Positions 16,580 through 24,330 of a stretch of DNA of 60,879 bases are shown here, piece by piece. The notes beneath the pieces are model-generated. The model was given only the letters and a program-made list of their open reading frames with translations. It was not told the DNA's origin and made no database searches. This stretch comes from Deltaproteobacteria bacterium (GTDB lineage: Bacteria > Desulfobacterota > RBG-13-43-22), in assembly GCA_016219225.1 (NCBI GenBank), contig JACRBX010000014.1, forward strand, positions 1-60,879, given 5' to 3'. Each line of letters starts with the position of its first letter. The stretch's first letter is position 1. Both the position numbers and the translations under genes were made by a program.

Positions 16580-16718
16580 ATCGACAAGGTTTTGTCGATC
16601 ATGTGGCAAAATTCCTGTAGGGTGGGTGCAGCGAAGCGTAACCCACCAATAGTCAATAAAAGTAGACCTAAAGACCATATTAGTCGGTGGGTTCCGTTAT
16701 CACTCCACCCACCCTACA
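16580..16718. mobile_element. Long inverted-repeat element with ATCGACAA palindrome
   Basis: It starts with the palindrome ATCGACAA-GGTT-TTGTCGAT (16580-16599). Outer arms follow: TGTAGGGTGGGTG at 16616-16628 and its exact complement at 16706-16718. Inner arms are GTAACCCACC and GGTGGGTTCC. A degraded partial copy is at 11538-11589. It has no coding capacity. Confidence 0.7.
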
Positions 16719-16750
16719 TTTTGCTTTTTGAAAAAACGGCGATAACCTCT

Positions 16751-16831
16751 CCGTCATTCCGGTGAAAACCGGAATCCAGGTATTATGCTGGGACGAAAAG
16801 AACCTGGATTCCGGTTTTCACCGGAATGACG
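16751..16831. repeat. Palindromic repeat, family 2-like, copy 1
   Basis: Arms of about 30 bp (CGTCATTCCGGTGAAAACC and its complement) enclose a ~20-nt loop. It would form a very stable hairpin. The GTCATTCC ends are shared with the elements at 17832 and 19386. Confidence 0.75.
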
Positions 16832-16902
16832 TGTGTGCAAATCAGGATTTTCAATCAAAAGTTTCAAGTTTTTCAAGGGCTAAATTGTTACGAGGAATGA
16901 GG

Positions 16903-17787
16903 TTATCTTTCTGATTCTAAATCCTTTTTTGCCGGAATCCTGGATTCGCAAGGGACCCCGGTTTGGCACAAACCGCAGCCATAGCCGTCAAAGGCGTAAT
17001 GGGTTTTGACATAATCGGCGGTATAGTTCCTTAGATGGTCAAGGCACTTGAGTTTGTCATGCCCGGTTTCGCTCAAGGCCCCTACCGGACATCGGGGAAT
17101 GCACTTTCCGCAAATCCCCTGGGAGAAAAAAAGGCAATAAGCCCGGTGATCGGTATATGAACGGGGGGTCGGAGGGATTTGGACAGCGGCCACCACCGAG
17201 CCGGTGCGCATGGCTTTGCCCCGGGGGGTAATCAGTCCGTCACAAAGGCCGAAGGTCCCCAGACCGGCGGCATAGGCGGCGTGCCGTTCCGACCAGTTGG
17301 AGGCAAAGGTATATTTCTCCGACTGTTTGAATTCCCAAAGGGGGGACAATAAAGGGGCCATGGCCTGTATCCCTTTTTCCTGCAAAGCGTTTACTACGCT
17401 CTGACGCAATTTTTTATTGACTTCTTCGCCGTAAATGCGGGCCCTGGCCCAGCGCTCGGATGGATAGGTCTTCTCTTTTCGATTATCGGCCTTGGTCGCT
17501 TTGGTCTGGGGCAGGATCCAACTGATGACCGTCAGGTCCTGGGGCTTGGTTGGCGAATCGGGGAAGGTTAAGGCAAATATTTCCAGAGGGGTCCAGTGAT
17601 AAGGGCCGACCAGTTCCTTATAACTTTCGTAGAGGGGATCATCACCCCTGGAAAAGCCAACCAAAGGATTTTCAAAGGCCTTTTCTTGCGCGGCATTTTG
17701 AAGGGTGTTTTCCGGGGATCGTTCGATAAAATCTTCGATGAGGGAGACTATCCAGGGGGCCAGGTCATCTGATTTTTTTTCGGACAT
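16903..17787 (-). CDS. QueG-like double 4Fe-4S cluster protein
   Basis: This 294-aa protein resembles epoxyqueuosine reductase in its C-terminal half. Cluster motifs are CGKCIPRCPVGAL with an upstream Cys (CLFFSQG), and a second set in CLDHL...GCGLCQTGVPCE. The mid-region GLGTFGLCDGLITPRGKAMR matches the GxxGxN-type segment of that family. It lies downstream of queC and queE on the same strand. It is shorter and more divergent than canonical QueG, so a different cobalamin or iron-sulfur reductase role is possible. The start at 17787 follows AAAGGA; the longer frame is an artefact of repeat DNA. Confidence 0.72.
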   Translation of the reverse strand: MSEKKSDDLAPWIVSLIEDFIERSPENTLQNAAQEKAFENPLVGFSRGDDPLYESYKELVGPYHWTPLEIFALTFPDSPTKPQDLTVISWILPQTKATKADNRKEKTYPSERWARARIYGEEVNKKLRQSVVNALQEKGIQAMAPLLSPLWEFKQSEKYTFASNWSERHAAYAAGLGTFGLCDGLITPRGKAMRTGSVVAAVQIPPTPRSYTDHRAYCLFFSQGICGKCIPRCPVGALSETGHDKLKCLDHLRNYTADYVKTHYAFDGYGCGLCQTGVPCESRIPAKKDLESER

Positions 17788-17831
17788 GGTAATCCTTTCC
17801 ATCTTTGACAGACATGTAAAAAGGCATTTAT

Positions 17832-17964
17832 GATGCTCTCGTAAAAACTCGTCATTCCCGCGCAGGCGGGAATCCAGGCCACACATAACCAGTTAAAAAC
17901 ACTGGATTCCCGTTTTCACGGGAATGACGAAAATGGACGTTCGGCGACTTTTTACGAATCCATC
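17832..17964. mobile_element. MITE-like element, family 2, copy 2
   Basis: The terminal inverted repeats are GATGCTCTCGTAAAAACTC and GACTTTTTACGAATCCATC. Inside is a GTCATTCCCGCGCAGGCGGG palindrome and its partner ending GGGAATGACG. It separates queE from the QueG-like gene. No coding sequence. Confidence 0.75.
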
Positions 17965-18005
17965 ATTTATACCTTCTTCTTTTAAATAAGAAGAAGATTC
18001 CCTCC

Positions 18006-18647
18006 TCAGCGAATTCCAAGCAACTTATGTATCTGCAAACCGAGACGCCATTGAGGGTGTTCGAGACAATACCGCACGGCCAGCCGGGTATTTTGTTTAA
18101 TAGCCGGACCGTCTTTGGGCTGTAAAAAAAAAACCTTAAAATTCAAAGATTCAAAATCCTCCGGATCGATTCCTTCTTGTGGAAAAACCAGTTTCAGCTC
18201 ATCCCCGGATCTAAGTTTGCATTCCGCCCCGGCTTTGGGACTGACGCAGATCCAGTCTATACCAGCCGGCGGCAGGAGGGTGCCATTGGTCTCAATGGCC
18301 ACCTCGAAGCCGAGGGTGTGAAAAGCGGAGACCAGGGCCTCGTCCATTTGAAGCAAAGGTTCCCCTCCGGTGCAGACTACCAGGGGGCTTATCCGCTTTG
18401 AAGCCATGGCGGGGAACTTATCTCTTACGGCTTGAGCCAAATCCATGGGATTTTGAAATATTCCGCCCCCAGGTCCATTAGTTCCTATAAAATCCGTATC
18501 GCAAAATTGACAGATCGCCTTATCCCGATCTTCTTCCCTGCCGGACCAAAGGTTGCAGCCGGTAAAACGGCAAAACACCGCTGCCCGGCCGGTTTGGGCT
18601 CCTTCGCCCTGGAGAGAGTAAAAAATTTCTTTTATGGTATAAGGCAT
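18006..18647 (-). CDS. queE: 7-carboxy-7-deazaguanine synthase QueE
   Basis: This radical-SAM enzyme converts carboxy-tetrahydropterin to 7-carboxy-7-deazaguanine in queuosine/7-deazaguanine synthesis. At 213 aa it is a small, typical QueE. It starts YTIKEIFYSLQGEGAQTGR, the usual N-terminus. Instead of the plain radical-SAM motif it has CX14CX2C (Cys at CNLW, then CQFC), the variant known from Burkholderia multivorans QueE. VVCTGGEPLLQ binds SAM. It is 35 nt after queC. RBS is not clear in the repeat-free gap. Confidence 0.93.
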   Translation of the reverse strand: MPYTIKEIFYSLQGEGAQTGRAAVFCRFTGCNLWSGREEDRDKAICQFCDTDFIGTNGPGGGIFQNPMDLAQAVRDKFPAMASKRISPLVVCTGGEPLLQMDEALVSAFHTLGFEVAIETNGTLLPPAGIDWICVSPKAGAECKLRSGDELKLVFPQEGIDPEDFESLNFKVFFLQPKDGPAIKQNTRLAVRYCLEHPQWRLGLQIHKLLGIR

Positions 18648-18682
18648 AAAATTTTTGTCTAAAAGAAATGGATTATTCCCAT

Positions 18683-19381
18683 TTATGTCCGCTGATATTT
18701 GCCCGGATCCTCAATTCCCGCTTCGGCAAACCCTTTAAGTCTCAGCAGGCAGGCATCACATTTACCGCAGGCCATTCCTTCCGGGGAAGGATCATAACAA
18801 GTGCTGGTTAAACTGAAATCCACACCCAATTCCAGCCCTTTTTTAATGATCTGGGCCTTATTTAACTTAATAAGAGGAGTATGGATTTTAAATCCCCGGC
18901 CTTCGACTCCGGCTTTGGTACCCAGATTGGCCATTTGCTCAAAGGCCTCGATAAACTCCGGCCGGCAATCGGGATAGCCGCTGTAATCCAGGGCATTGAC
19001 ACCGATAAAAATATCACGGGCCCCCAGAACTTCGGCCCAGGCCAGGGCCAGGGCCAGAAAGATGGTATTGCGGGCCGGGACATAGGTAATCGGGATATCG
19101 GTTGAGATCTCTTCCAGACCGCGATCTTTGGGTATTTCAATCTCAGCCGTTAAGGCAGAACCGCCAAATTGATCCAGGCCCACATCAAAGATTTTATGTT
19201 CGACAACATTCAGGTGATTGGCGATCCGCCTGGCGGCTTCGATTTCTGTCTGATGACGCTGGCCGTATCGAAAGGTCAACGCATAAAGGGCATAGTTCTG
19301 ACTCTTGGCCACGGCCAGGGTGGTGGAGGAATCCAGCCCCCCGCTAAGCAGAATGACCGCCTTAGATTTCTGATGGTCCAT
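18683..19381 (-). CDS. queC: 7-cyano-7-deazaguanine synthase QueC
   Basis: It converts carboxy-deazaguanine to preQ0 with ATP and ammonia. The 232-aa protein has the PP-loop [14 protein letters not shown] near residue 10, [12 protein letters not shown], and a C-terminal zinc site [19 protein letters not shown]. queE follows on the same strand; no queD or queF is in the window. The start codon lies only 4 nt from the end of a MITE-like element, and no good Shine-Dalgarno is visible. Translation may be weak or the leader may come from the element. Confidence 0.95.
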   Translation of the reverse strand: MDHQKSKAVILLSGGLDSSTTLAVAKSQNYALYALTFRYGQRHQTEIEAARRIANHLNVVEHKIFDVGLDQFGGSALTAEIEIPKDRGLEEISTDIPITYVPARNTIFLALALAWAEVLGARDIFIGVNALDYSGYPDCRPEFIEAFEQMANLGTKAGVEGRGFKIHTPLIKLNKAQIIKKGLELGVDFSLTSTCYDPSPEGMACGKCDACLLRLKGFAEAGIEDPGKYQRT

Positions 19382-19385
19382 AATT

Positions 19386-19512
19386 GATGGTCTCGTAATA
19401 ACTCGTCATTCCCGCGCAGGCGGGAATCCAGGCTATATGTAACTAATTTAAAACACGGGATTCCCGTTTTCACGGGAATGACGTAATCGGCGCTTTTAGA
19501 CTTTTTGCGAAC
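19386..19512. mobile_element. MITE-like element, family 2, copy 3
   Basis: Ends GATGGTCTCGTAATAACTC and GACTTTTTGCGAA match the element at 17832. The internal GTCATTCCCGCGCAGGCGGG arm is identical to that copy. It is inserted directly upstream of queC. Confidence 0.75.
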
Positions 19513-19629
19513 GCAACAAAATTAAATTTTAAAAATTTCCTGATTCGTAGTTTACTGATTTCGGCCTAAAAATGCAAGGCCGCTTTGCCTGAGAATTTGA
19601 AATATCTTTTTTGTTTCTTCCTTTTCTCC

Positions 19630-19658
19630 TTGACCCCTTTTAGGGCTTATTTTATATT
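19630..19658 (+). promoter_or_regulatory. Sigma-70-type promoter of the EPSP synthase gene
   Basis: TTGACC, a 17-bp spacer and TATATT, i.e. 5 of 6 matches in each box. The expected start is near 19665, which rules out the ATG at 19661 as the start codon. Confidence 0.6.
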
Positions 19659-19693
19659 CTTTGCATCCAAATAGAATCCTAATGGAGGGGATT

Positions 19694-20983
19694 TTGAAAT
19701 ATATCGTGAAAAGATCCGATCTTAAGGGAACCACCCGGATTCCCGGCAACAAGTCGGCAACCGCCCGGGCCATCGTAATCGGTGGTCTGGCCGAAGGGGA
19801 ATCAAGGGTGCGCAATCCCTTGCCCGGAATCGACAGCTTTTCCATAGTGCATATGATGCAGGCCCTGGGCGCCAAAATTGACACCAGCCGACGAGAGGAA
19901 TGGGTCTTCGAAGGCGTGGCCAATCGGCCCCAGGTGCCCGGTTGCGTCCTTGATGCCGGAAATTCGGGCACCGGATATTACATGATCACCGCCGTCAGCG
20001 CTCTGATTGACGGGTACTCCGTTGTCTCCGGAGACCACCAGATCTGCTATCGGCCGGCTCAGCCTCTTATCGACGCCCTCAACGACCTGGGCGCCAAGGT
20101 TTTTTCCACGCGCAATTCCGGCACCGCGCCCCTGGTCGTCCGGGGACCCCTCCAGGGCGGCCGGACGAGCCTTCCGGGGATCAATTCTCAATGGCTGACC
20201 CCGCTTCTGATCGCCGGCCCCCTTACCCCCAAGGGGATCACGGTCTTAGAAAAGGACCTGGTAGAGCGTCCTTATGTGAATATGACCATGGCCTGGATGA
20301 AAAAGGCCGGTGTAACCGTCACCCATAAGGACTACGAGGAGTTCGTGATCCCGGGCGATCAGCGGTATAGAAGCTTTCTCGCCGACATTCCTGCGGACTG
20401 GGGCAGTTCCGGGTACCCTATGATTGCCGCTGCAATAACTGACTCCAAAGTAGTTTTCGAGGGCCTGGACCCTGATGATTTTGCGGGTGAAAAGGCCTTT
20501 CCTCATATCCTGAAGGACATGGGTGCCAAGGTAACCTTCAGCGACAATGGCAGCACGGTTTCCGTAGAAGGCGGCAGCGAGTTGCACGGCATAGAGATCG
20601 ATTGCTCGGGCACCCCGGACGCGGTGCCCATTCTGGCTGTGTTGGGCTGCAGGGCAAAGGGACAAACGGTCCTCAAGAACATCGGAGCAAGCCGCTTCAA
20701 GGAAACCGACCGTACCCGGTCCATCAAAGAAGAGCTTACTAAAATGGGGGGTTGCTTCGAAGAGACGACCGACAGCCTGACCATTTACCATTCAGAACTG
20801 AGAGGGGCTGCCATTGACGGCCGTCACGATCATCGGATCGTCATGGCCTCGGCCATTGCCGGAATGATCGCCGATGGCCGGACCATCATCGAGGGCGCTG
20901 AATGGGTAGGGGTTTCCTTCCCCAACTTCTATGAGATCTGTACTTCTCTTGGGGCTGATATGGAGAAAGTGGAGGGCATTTAA
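19694..20983 (+). CDS. aroA: EPSP synthase family (3-phosphoshikimate 1-carboxyvinyltransferase)
   Basis: It transfers the enolpyruvyl group of PEP to shikimate-3-phosphate. Key family segments are present: PGNKSATARAI, DAGNSGT, YRPAQPLIDAL, NSQWLTPLL, the catalytic Asp region PADWGSSGYP, RFKETDRTRS and DHRIVMASAIAG. The TTG at 19694 is preferred, with GGAGGGG 3-4 nt upstream, and because the promoter at 19630-19658 starts RNA at about 19665. It gives 429 aa. It is monocistronic and away from other shikimate genes. The DAGNSGTGYYMITAV segment deviates from the usual GNSGTxxR, so a specialised paralogue is possible. Confidence 0.85.
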   Translation: MKYIVKRSDLKGTTRIPGNKSATARAIVIGGLAEGESRVRNPLPGIDSFSIVHMMQALGAKIDTSRREEWVFEGVANRPQVPGCVLDAGNSGTGYYMITAVSALIDGYSVVSGDHQICYRPAQPLIDALNDLGAKVFSTRNSGTAPLVVRGPLQGGRTSLPGINSQWLTPLLIAGPLTPKGITVLEKDLVERPYVNMTMAWMKKAGVTVTHKDYEEFVIPGDQRYRSFLADIPADWGSSGYPMIAAAITDSKVVFEGLDPDDFAGEKAFPHILKDMGAKVTFSDNGSTVSVEGGSELHGIEIDCSGTPDAVPILAVLGCRAKGQTVLKNIGASRFKETDRTRSIKEELTKMGGCFEETTDSLTIYHSELRGAAIDGRHDHRIVMASAIAGMIADGRTIIEGAEWVGVSFPNFYEICTSLGADMEKVEGI

Positions 20984-21164
20984 TATACAGCGACAGTTTT
21001 CCCGTCATTCCCGAATGTCTTTATCGGGAATCCAGTTTTTTAAGAAAATGAGAAAACCGAAGTCCCTGGATTCCGCTCCCCGATTAAGAACGTCGGGGAC
21101 AAGCTTAAAGCCTGCCGGAATGACGGTTAAGAGGACGCATTAGAAAAAAATCGCTGTAGTATTA
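20981..21164. mobile_element. MITE-like palindromic element, family 1, copy 2
   Basis: This is the inverted orientation relative to the 10782 copy. The left end TATACAGCGACA and right end TCGCTGTAGTATTA form terminal inverted repeats. The body is the complement of the 10782 body, with the same CCGACGTTCTTAATCGGGG segment. The element begins at the EPSP synthase stop codon. Confidence 0.78.
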
Positions 21165-21177
21165 AGGCTCAGCTTTT

Positions 21178-21753
21178 TCATAAGCCGATCTGATCGGCTA
21201 CTTCCCGCAGGCCCATAATCACGTCATGGATGAGTTCGTCCAAATCCTTCCCAAGCATCTGGGCCCCTTTTTCAATGACCTCCCGATTAACTCCGGCGGC
21301 AAAATTTTTCTGTTTCCATTTTTTTTTGACCGACTTCACCTCGATATCCAGGACACTTTTCGAAGGCCGAACCAGGGTGGCGGCCGCCACCAGACCGGTT
21401 AATTCATCGATGGTATAAAGAAATTTTTCCAAATCCGTTTTGGGTTCCACCTCATTACATAAGCCCCAGCCATGAGAAATGGCCGCCCGGATAGTTTCTT
21501 CCGGCCAGCCCTGTTCTTCCAGGATGGATTTGGTTCGGTGGCAATGGGCCTCAGGAAATTTTTCATAATCCAGGTCATGGATCAGGCCGATAATCCCCCA
21601 TTGCCCTTCATCACCACCGTGTTTACGGGCCAGGTAGCGCATGACCGCCTCGACGGCCAGGGCGTGGTGGATCAAAGCTTCGTTTTGGTTGTATTGCCGG
21701 AGGAGGGTTAATGCCTCTTCACGACTCGGTGGGAGACTGGTCATCCTCTTCAT
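21178..21753 (-). CDS. HD-domain phosphohydrolase-like protein
   Basis: The 191-aa protein has an HDIG-type metal site: HHALAVEAVM, GLIHDLDYEKFPEAHCHR (HD pair) and AISHGWG. Asp in TIDELTG completes the set. Such stand-alone HD proteins hydrolyse nucleotides or phosphorylated metabolites; the substrate is unknown. The C-terminal part has a lysine-rich VKSVKKKWKQK helix. It is downstream of the AMACR-like gene (19 nt), so the two are probably co-transcribed. Start may be 21753 or the in-frame ATG at 21744; neither has a clear RBS. Confidence 0.8.
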   Translation of the reverse strand: MKRMTSLPPSREEALTLLRQYNQNEALIHHALAVEAVMRYLARKHGGDEGQWGIIGLIHDLDYEKFPEAHCHRTKSILEEQGWPEETIRAAISHGWGLCNEVEPKTDLEKFLYTIDELTGLVAAATLVRPSKSVLDIEVKSVKKKWKQKNFAAGVNREVIEKGAQMLGKDLDELIHDVIMGLREVADQIGL

Positions 21754-21772
21754 CCTTTTGAACTTCCGGGGC

Positions 21773-22954
21773 TTAATTAAAAAGCCCGCTGCCCTCGAAT
21801 TCTTTGATTTCCTGATCGTCGTAACCCAGTTCCTGTAAAACCTCCCGGGTATGGGTTCCGACCGGCAAGCCCACCTGATCGTATCGGGGCGGTGATTCGG
21901 AAAATTTGATCGGGTTGGCCAATTGTCTTACCTTTCCGCCTCCCGGCAAAGCCACCTCAACGACCATACCCCTCTCCTGGGCCAGGGGATCGTTCAAGGC
22001 TTCGGAAAGGGTTAAAACCGGCTCGACACAGGCATCCCAGTTCTGAAACCATCCGGTCCACTCATCCCGTGTTTTGGTTTTGATGATCTCCCGGACCTCT
22101 TTCTTAACCTGTTCGACATTGGGCGGCATGACACTACCCGGGATCAGATCCGGACGGCCGATCCCCTGGCAAAAGGCGGCGAAGAATTGGGGCTCCAGAC
22201 CGCCGAAGCTGAGGTATCGGCCGTCTTTGGTTTCATAAAAATCATACAGGGAGCCGCCGTTTAAATAATGCCCTTCCCGTCCCGGCTCCTGACCGGTTAC
22301 CAGAAAAGAGGCCCCCACCATAGCCGTAAAAGCCATTACGCCGTCGGTCATGGAGATATCCACATATTGGCCAATACCTGTGGCTTGCCGGTAGATAATG
22401 GCGGACAGGAGACCGATGATGGAATTGTACGATCCGGAGGCGATGTCGGCGATTTGCATACCCGTCAGGACCGGGCCGGTTTCGGTGCGGCCGGAATAGG
22501 ACATAAGACCGGATCGGGAAAGATAATTGATGTCATGCCCGGCCCGGCCTGTCAGGGGGCCGGTTTGTCCGTAACCGGTCAGGGAACAATAGATGAGCGC
22601 CGGATTCAGTTCTTTTAATGTTGGATAATCCAAACCGAACCTGGCCATGACGCCGGGACGAAATTGCTCGATCAAAATATCATATCGGTTGATCAACTGA
22701 CAGACGATACGGATGCCCCTTGGATCTTTTAAATTCAAGGTCATGGAACGTTTCCCGCGCCCTAAATAGGCCGAACTGGTAGAGAGGCCGGTGTCTCCGA
22801 TAAATGGTGGGGCCAGGGTGGTCAGGTCCGGTCGGGAGCCGGAAACAATTCGCAGCACATCGGCCCCAAGGTCCGACAACATCATGGTGGCATAAGGGCC
22901 TGGCAATAAGGTGGTGAAGTCCAATATCTTTAAACCTTGCAGGGGGCCGGTCAT
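21773..22954 (-). CDS. CaiB/BaiF CoA-transferase family III, alpha-methylacyl-CoA racemase-like
   Basis: This 393-aa protein belongs to the type III CoA-transferase fold. It has the features of alpha-methylacyl-CoA racemase: a catalytic His in RAGHDINYLS and Asp in GMQIADIASGS, spaced about 30 residues apart, plus GQYVDISMTDG. AMACR epimerises 2-methyl-branched acyl-CoAs, as needed for branched-chain or sterol side-chain oxidation. The ATG at 22954 is chosen because AAAGGAG lies 7 nt upstream; the ATG at 22960 is too close to it. A CoA-transferase activity is the alternative. Confidence 0.82.
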   Translation of the reverse strand: MTGPLQGLKILDFTTLLPGPYATMMLSDLGADVLRIVSGSRPDLTTLAPPFIGDTGLSTSSAYLGRGKRSMTLNLKDPRGIRIVCQLINRYDILIEQFRPGVMARFGLDYPTLKELNPALIYCSLTGYGQTGPLTGRAGHDINYLSRSGLMSYSGRTETGPVLTGMQIADIASGSYNSIIGLLSAIIYRQATGIGQYVDISMTDGVMAFTAMVGASFLVTGQEPGREGHYLNGGSLYDFYETKDGRYLSFGGLEPQFFAAFCQGIGRPDLIPGSVMPPNVEQVKKEVREIIKTKTRDEWTGWFQNWDACVEPVLTLSEALNDPLAQERGMVVEVALPGGGKVRQLANPIKFSESPPRYDQVGLPVGTHTREVLQELGYDDQEIKEFEGSGLFN

Positions 22955-23050
22955 TATCATGCTCCTTTAATACGAAAATAGGGTTTATTTCTGAATTATT
23001 GCTCAATTTTAAGAGACTTGGTTTCTGCAAAACGATCATCTTTCTTTTCA

Positions 23051-23875
23051 TCATCGCCAGGTTATTGGGGGCCGGTTTCGTATTGGCATCCGTTGATAGG
23101 CATATTTGGGATACCCGATCATCACCGCCCCGAAGGGCAGGTGATCCGGGGGCAGGGCCAGAACTTCCTGTAGCGGCGGATAGCTATTAGCCGCGGCCAT
23201 AAAATAGCCGGCCCAGCAAGTGCCCAGGCCGAAGGAGGGCGCCGCCAACTCCAGGTAAGCCAGGGCCAGGATACAGGACGACTGAGACGCAGCCAGGGTG
23301 GATGATCCGTGAGCCACGACCAGATGGGGTGCGCTGCGCAGGATTCGATCAATGCCCTGGTCCCAGGCGTTTACGATCCGGTCCAGTCTTTTGGTCAGGG
23401 CATATTCGGAACCCTCTTCCAGCAAGACGCGCATCCAGTCGACTACCAGTCCGGCCAGACGCTTAACTTTGATCGGGTCTTCAAAAACCAGCCAGTGCAC
23501 GGGTTGGCTGTTGCTGGCCGTGGGAGCGTAACGGGCGACTTCGATCAATCTGGTCAGGATATCACGAGGCACCGTTTTTTCTTTATACTTGCGCCTGGAG
23601 CGCCGGGAGCGCAAGAAATGCTCGCAATGTTCCTGCGCCAGGGAAAGTTCTTTTCGCACGGGAAGACAGTCCCCCGGGGTCATGGTTTTTAGGGATAAAG
23701 CCCCCTGGGGGCAAATAGACACACAATGGCCGCAGTTGATGCAACGTTCTTCCGCATCGGCAACAGGTGTTGGAAAACCTTCTGGGCCGATGAGTTCAAT
23801 CAGCATTCCCGGGCATTCCGCCGCGCAAATCCCGTCGCGTCGGCATTTTTCCTGATCAATAGTGAAAAGAGCCAT
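23051..23875 (-). CDS. Ferredoxin-nitroreductase fusion
   Basis: The N-terminal ~70 residues form a 2[4Fe-4S] ferredoxin (CRRDGICAAECPG, then CINCGHCVSICPQGA). The remainder is a nitroreductase domain that binds FMN, starting at RSRRSRRKYKEK and including ARYAPTASNSQPVHW. Such fusions in anaerobes reduce quinones, flavins or enoates with ferredoxin-level electrons. 274 aa. It lies 96 nt downstream of nothing obvious on its strand and diverges from the split lyase genes at 24058. The natural substrate is unknown. Confidence 0.9.
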   Translation of the reverse strand: MALFTIDQEKCRRDGICAAECPGMLIELIGPEGFPTPVADAEERCINCGHCVSICPQGALSLKTMTPGDCLPVRKELSLAQEHCEHFLRSRRSRRKYKEKTVPRDILTRLIEVARYAPTASNSQPVHWLVFEDPIKVKRLAGLVVDWMRVLLEEGSEYALTKRLDRIVNAWDQGIDRILRSAPHLVVAHGSSTLAASQSSCILALAYLELAAPSFGLGTCWAGYFMAAANSYPPLQEVLALPPDHLPFGAVMIGYPKYAYQRMPIRNRPPITWR

Positions 23876-23989
23876 GGAACATCCTTTCCGATCTGTTCTA
23901 TTTCGCCAATCCTTCTCTGTTTAGTTAGCAAAAAGGGATGGAGAAGTCAAGGGGTCAAGGGGGAATTTAAAATTTGGTATCTTTAATAA

Positions 23990-24005
23990 GGATATGATAA
24001 TATCC
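23990..24005. promoter_or_regulatory. Palindromic operator candidate upstream of the split lyase
   Basis: GGATAT-GATA-ATATCC. It includes TATGATAA, which resembles the half-sites at 25577-25606 upstream of the GntR regulator gene. Confidence 0.4.
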
Positions 24006-24057
24006 CCTTCTTGTTTGAATTGTTACTTGATTGTCAATCGGTGCCAGAGGAGAGATC

Positions 24058-24330
24058 ATGAAAGACAACATCCTTATTATTCATCCCCGGGACAACGTGG
24101 CCGTTGCCTTGAAAACCATGGGGATCGGAGACCTGGCGATCGCCAAGGGAATAGAAGGATTCCCGGTCGTGGAAGAAATTCCCGCCAGCCACAAGATTGC
24201 TCTGCGGAATATTTCTCAAGGGGAGGAAATCATAAAATATGGAGAAACCGTGGCGGTCGGCCTCCGGGACATTAAAAAAGGGGAATGGGTCCATACCCAC
24301 AACTTGGAAACAAAAAGGTGGAAGAAATGA
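24058..24330 (+). CDS. UxaA/SuyA-like small subunit (SAF domain)
   Basis: This 90-aa protein corresponds to the N-terminal SAF domain of altronate/galactarate dehydratases, encoded separately as in (R)-sulfolactate sulfo-lyase SuyA. It has HPRDNVAVALKTM, ISQGEEIIKYGE and the family ending KGEWVHTHN. The ATG at 24058 has GAGGAGAG upstream and replaces the longer frame at 24031. Its stop overlaps the next start (ATGA), so the two subunits are translationally coupled. Elimination of water or sulfite from a hydroxy acid is expected. Which one is undetermined. Confidence 0.82.
   Translation: MKDNILIIHPRDNVAVALKTMGIGDLAIAKGIEGFPVVEEIPASHKIALRNISQGEEIIKYGETVAVGLRDIKKGEWVHTHNLETKRWKK

Larger units (their letters stand above)
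16405..16902. other. Intergenic stretch with AT-rich promoter flank and two palindromic repeats
   Basis: No gene is seen. The first ~90 bp are AT-rich and could hold activator sites for the PEP-CTERM promoter. The rest holds the repeats at 16580-16718 and 16751-16831. Confidence 0.6.
19382..19693. other. Intergenic region between queC and the EPSP synthase gene
   Basis: It holds the family 2 MITE-like element (19386-19512) next to queC and the sigma-70-type promoter (19630-19658) of the plus-strand gene. No preQ1-type riboswitch was recognised. Confidence 0.6.

Noticed and set aside
16751-16831. Rho-independent terminator
   Set aside because: The stem is strong but no T-run follows on either strand and the same sequence family occurs as a dispersed repeat.
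17788-17886. N-terminal extension of the QueG-like protein (LDSRLRGND peptide)
   Set aside because: The sequence is translated repeat DNA of the MITE at 17832; AAAGGA precedes the ATG at 17787.
19382-19560. preQ1 riboswitch upstream of queC
   Set aside because: The space is taken by a MITE-like element; no aptamer-like pseudoknot core could be recognised by eye.
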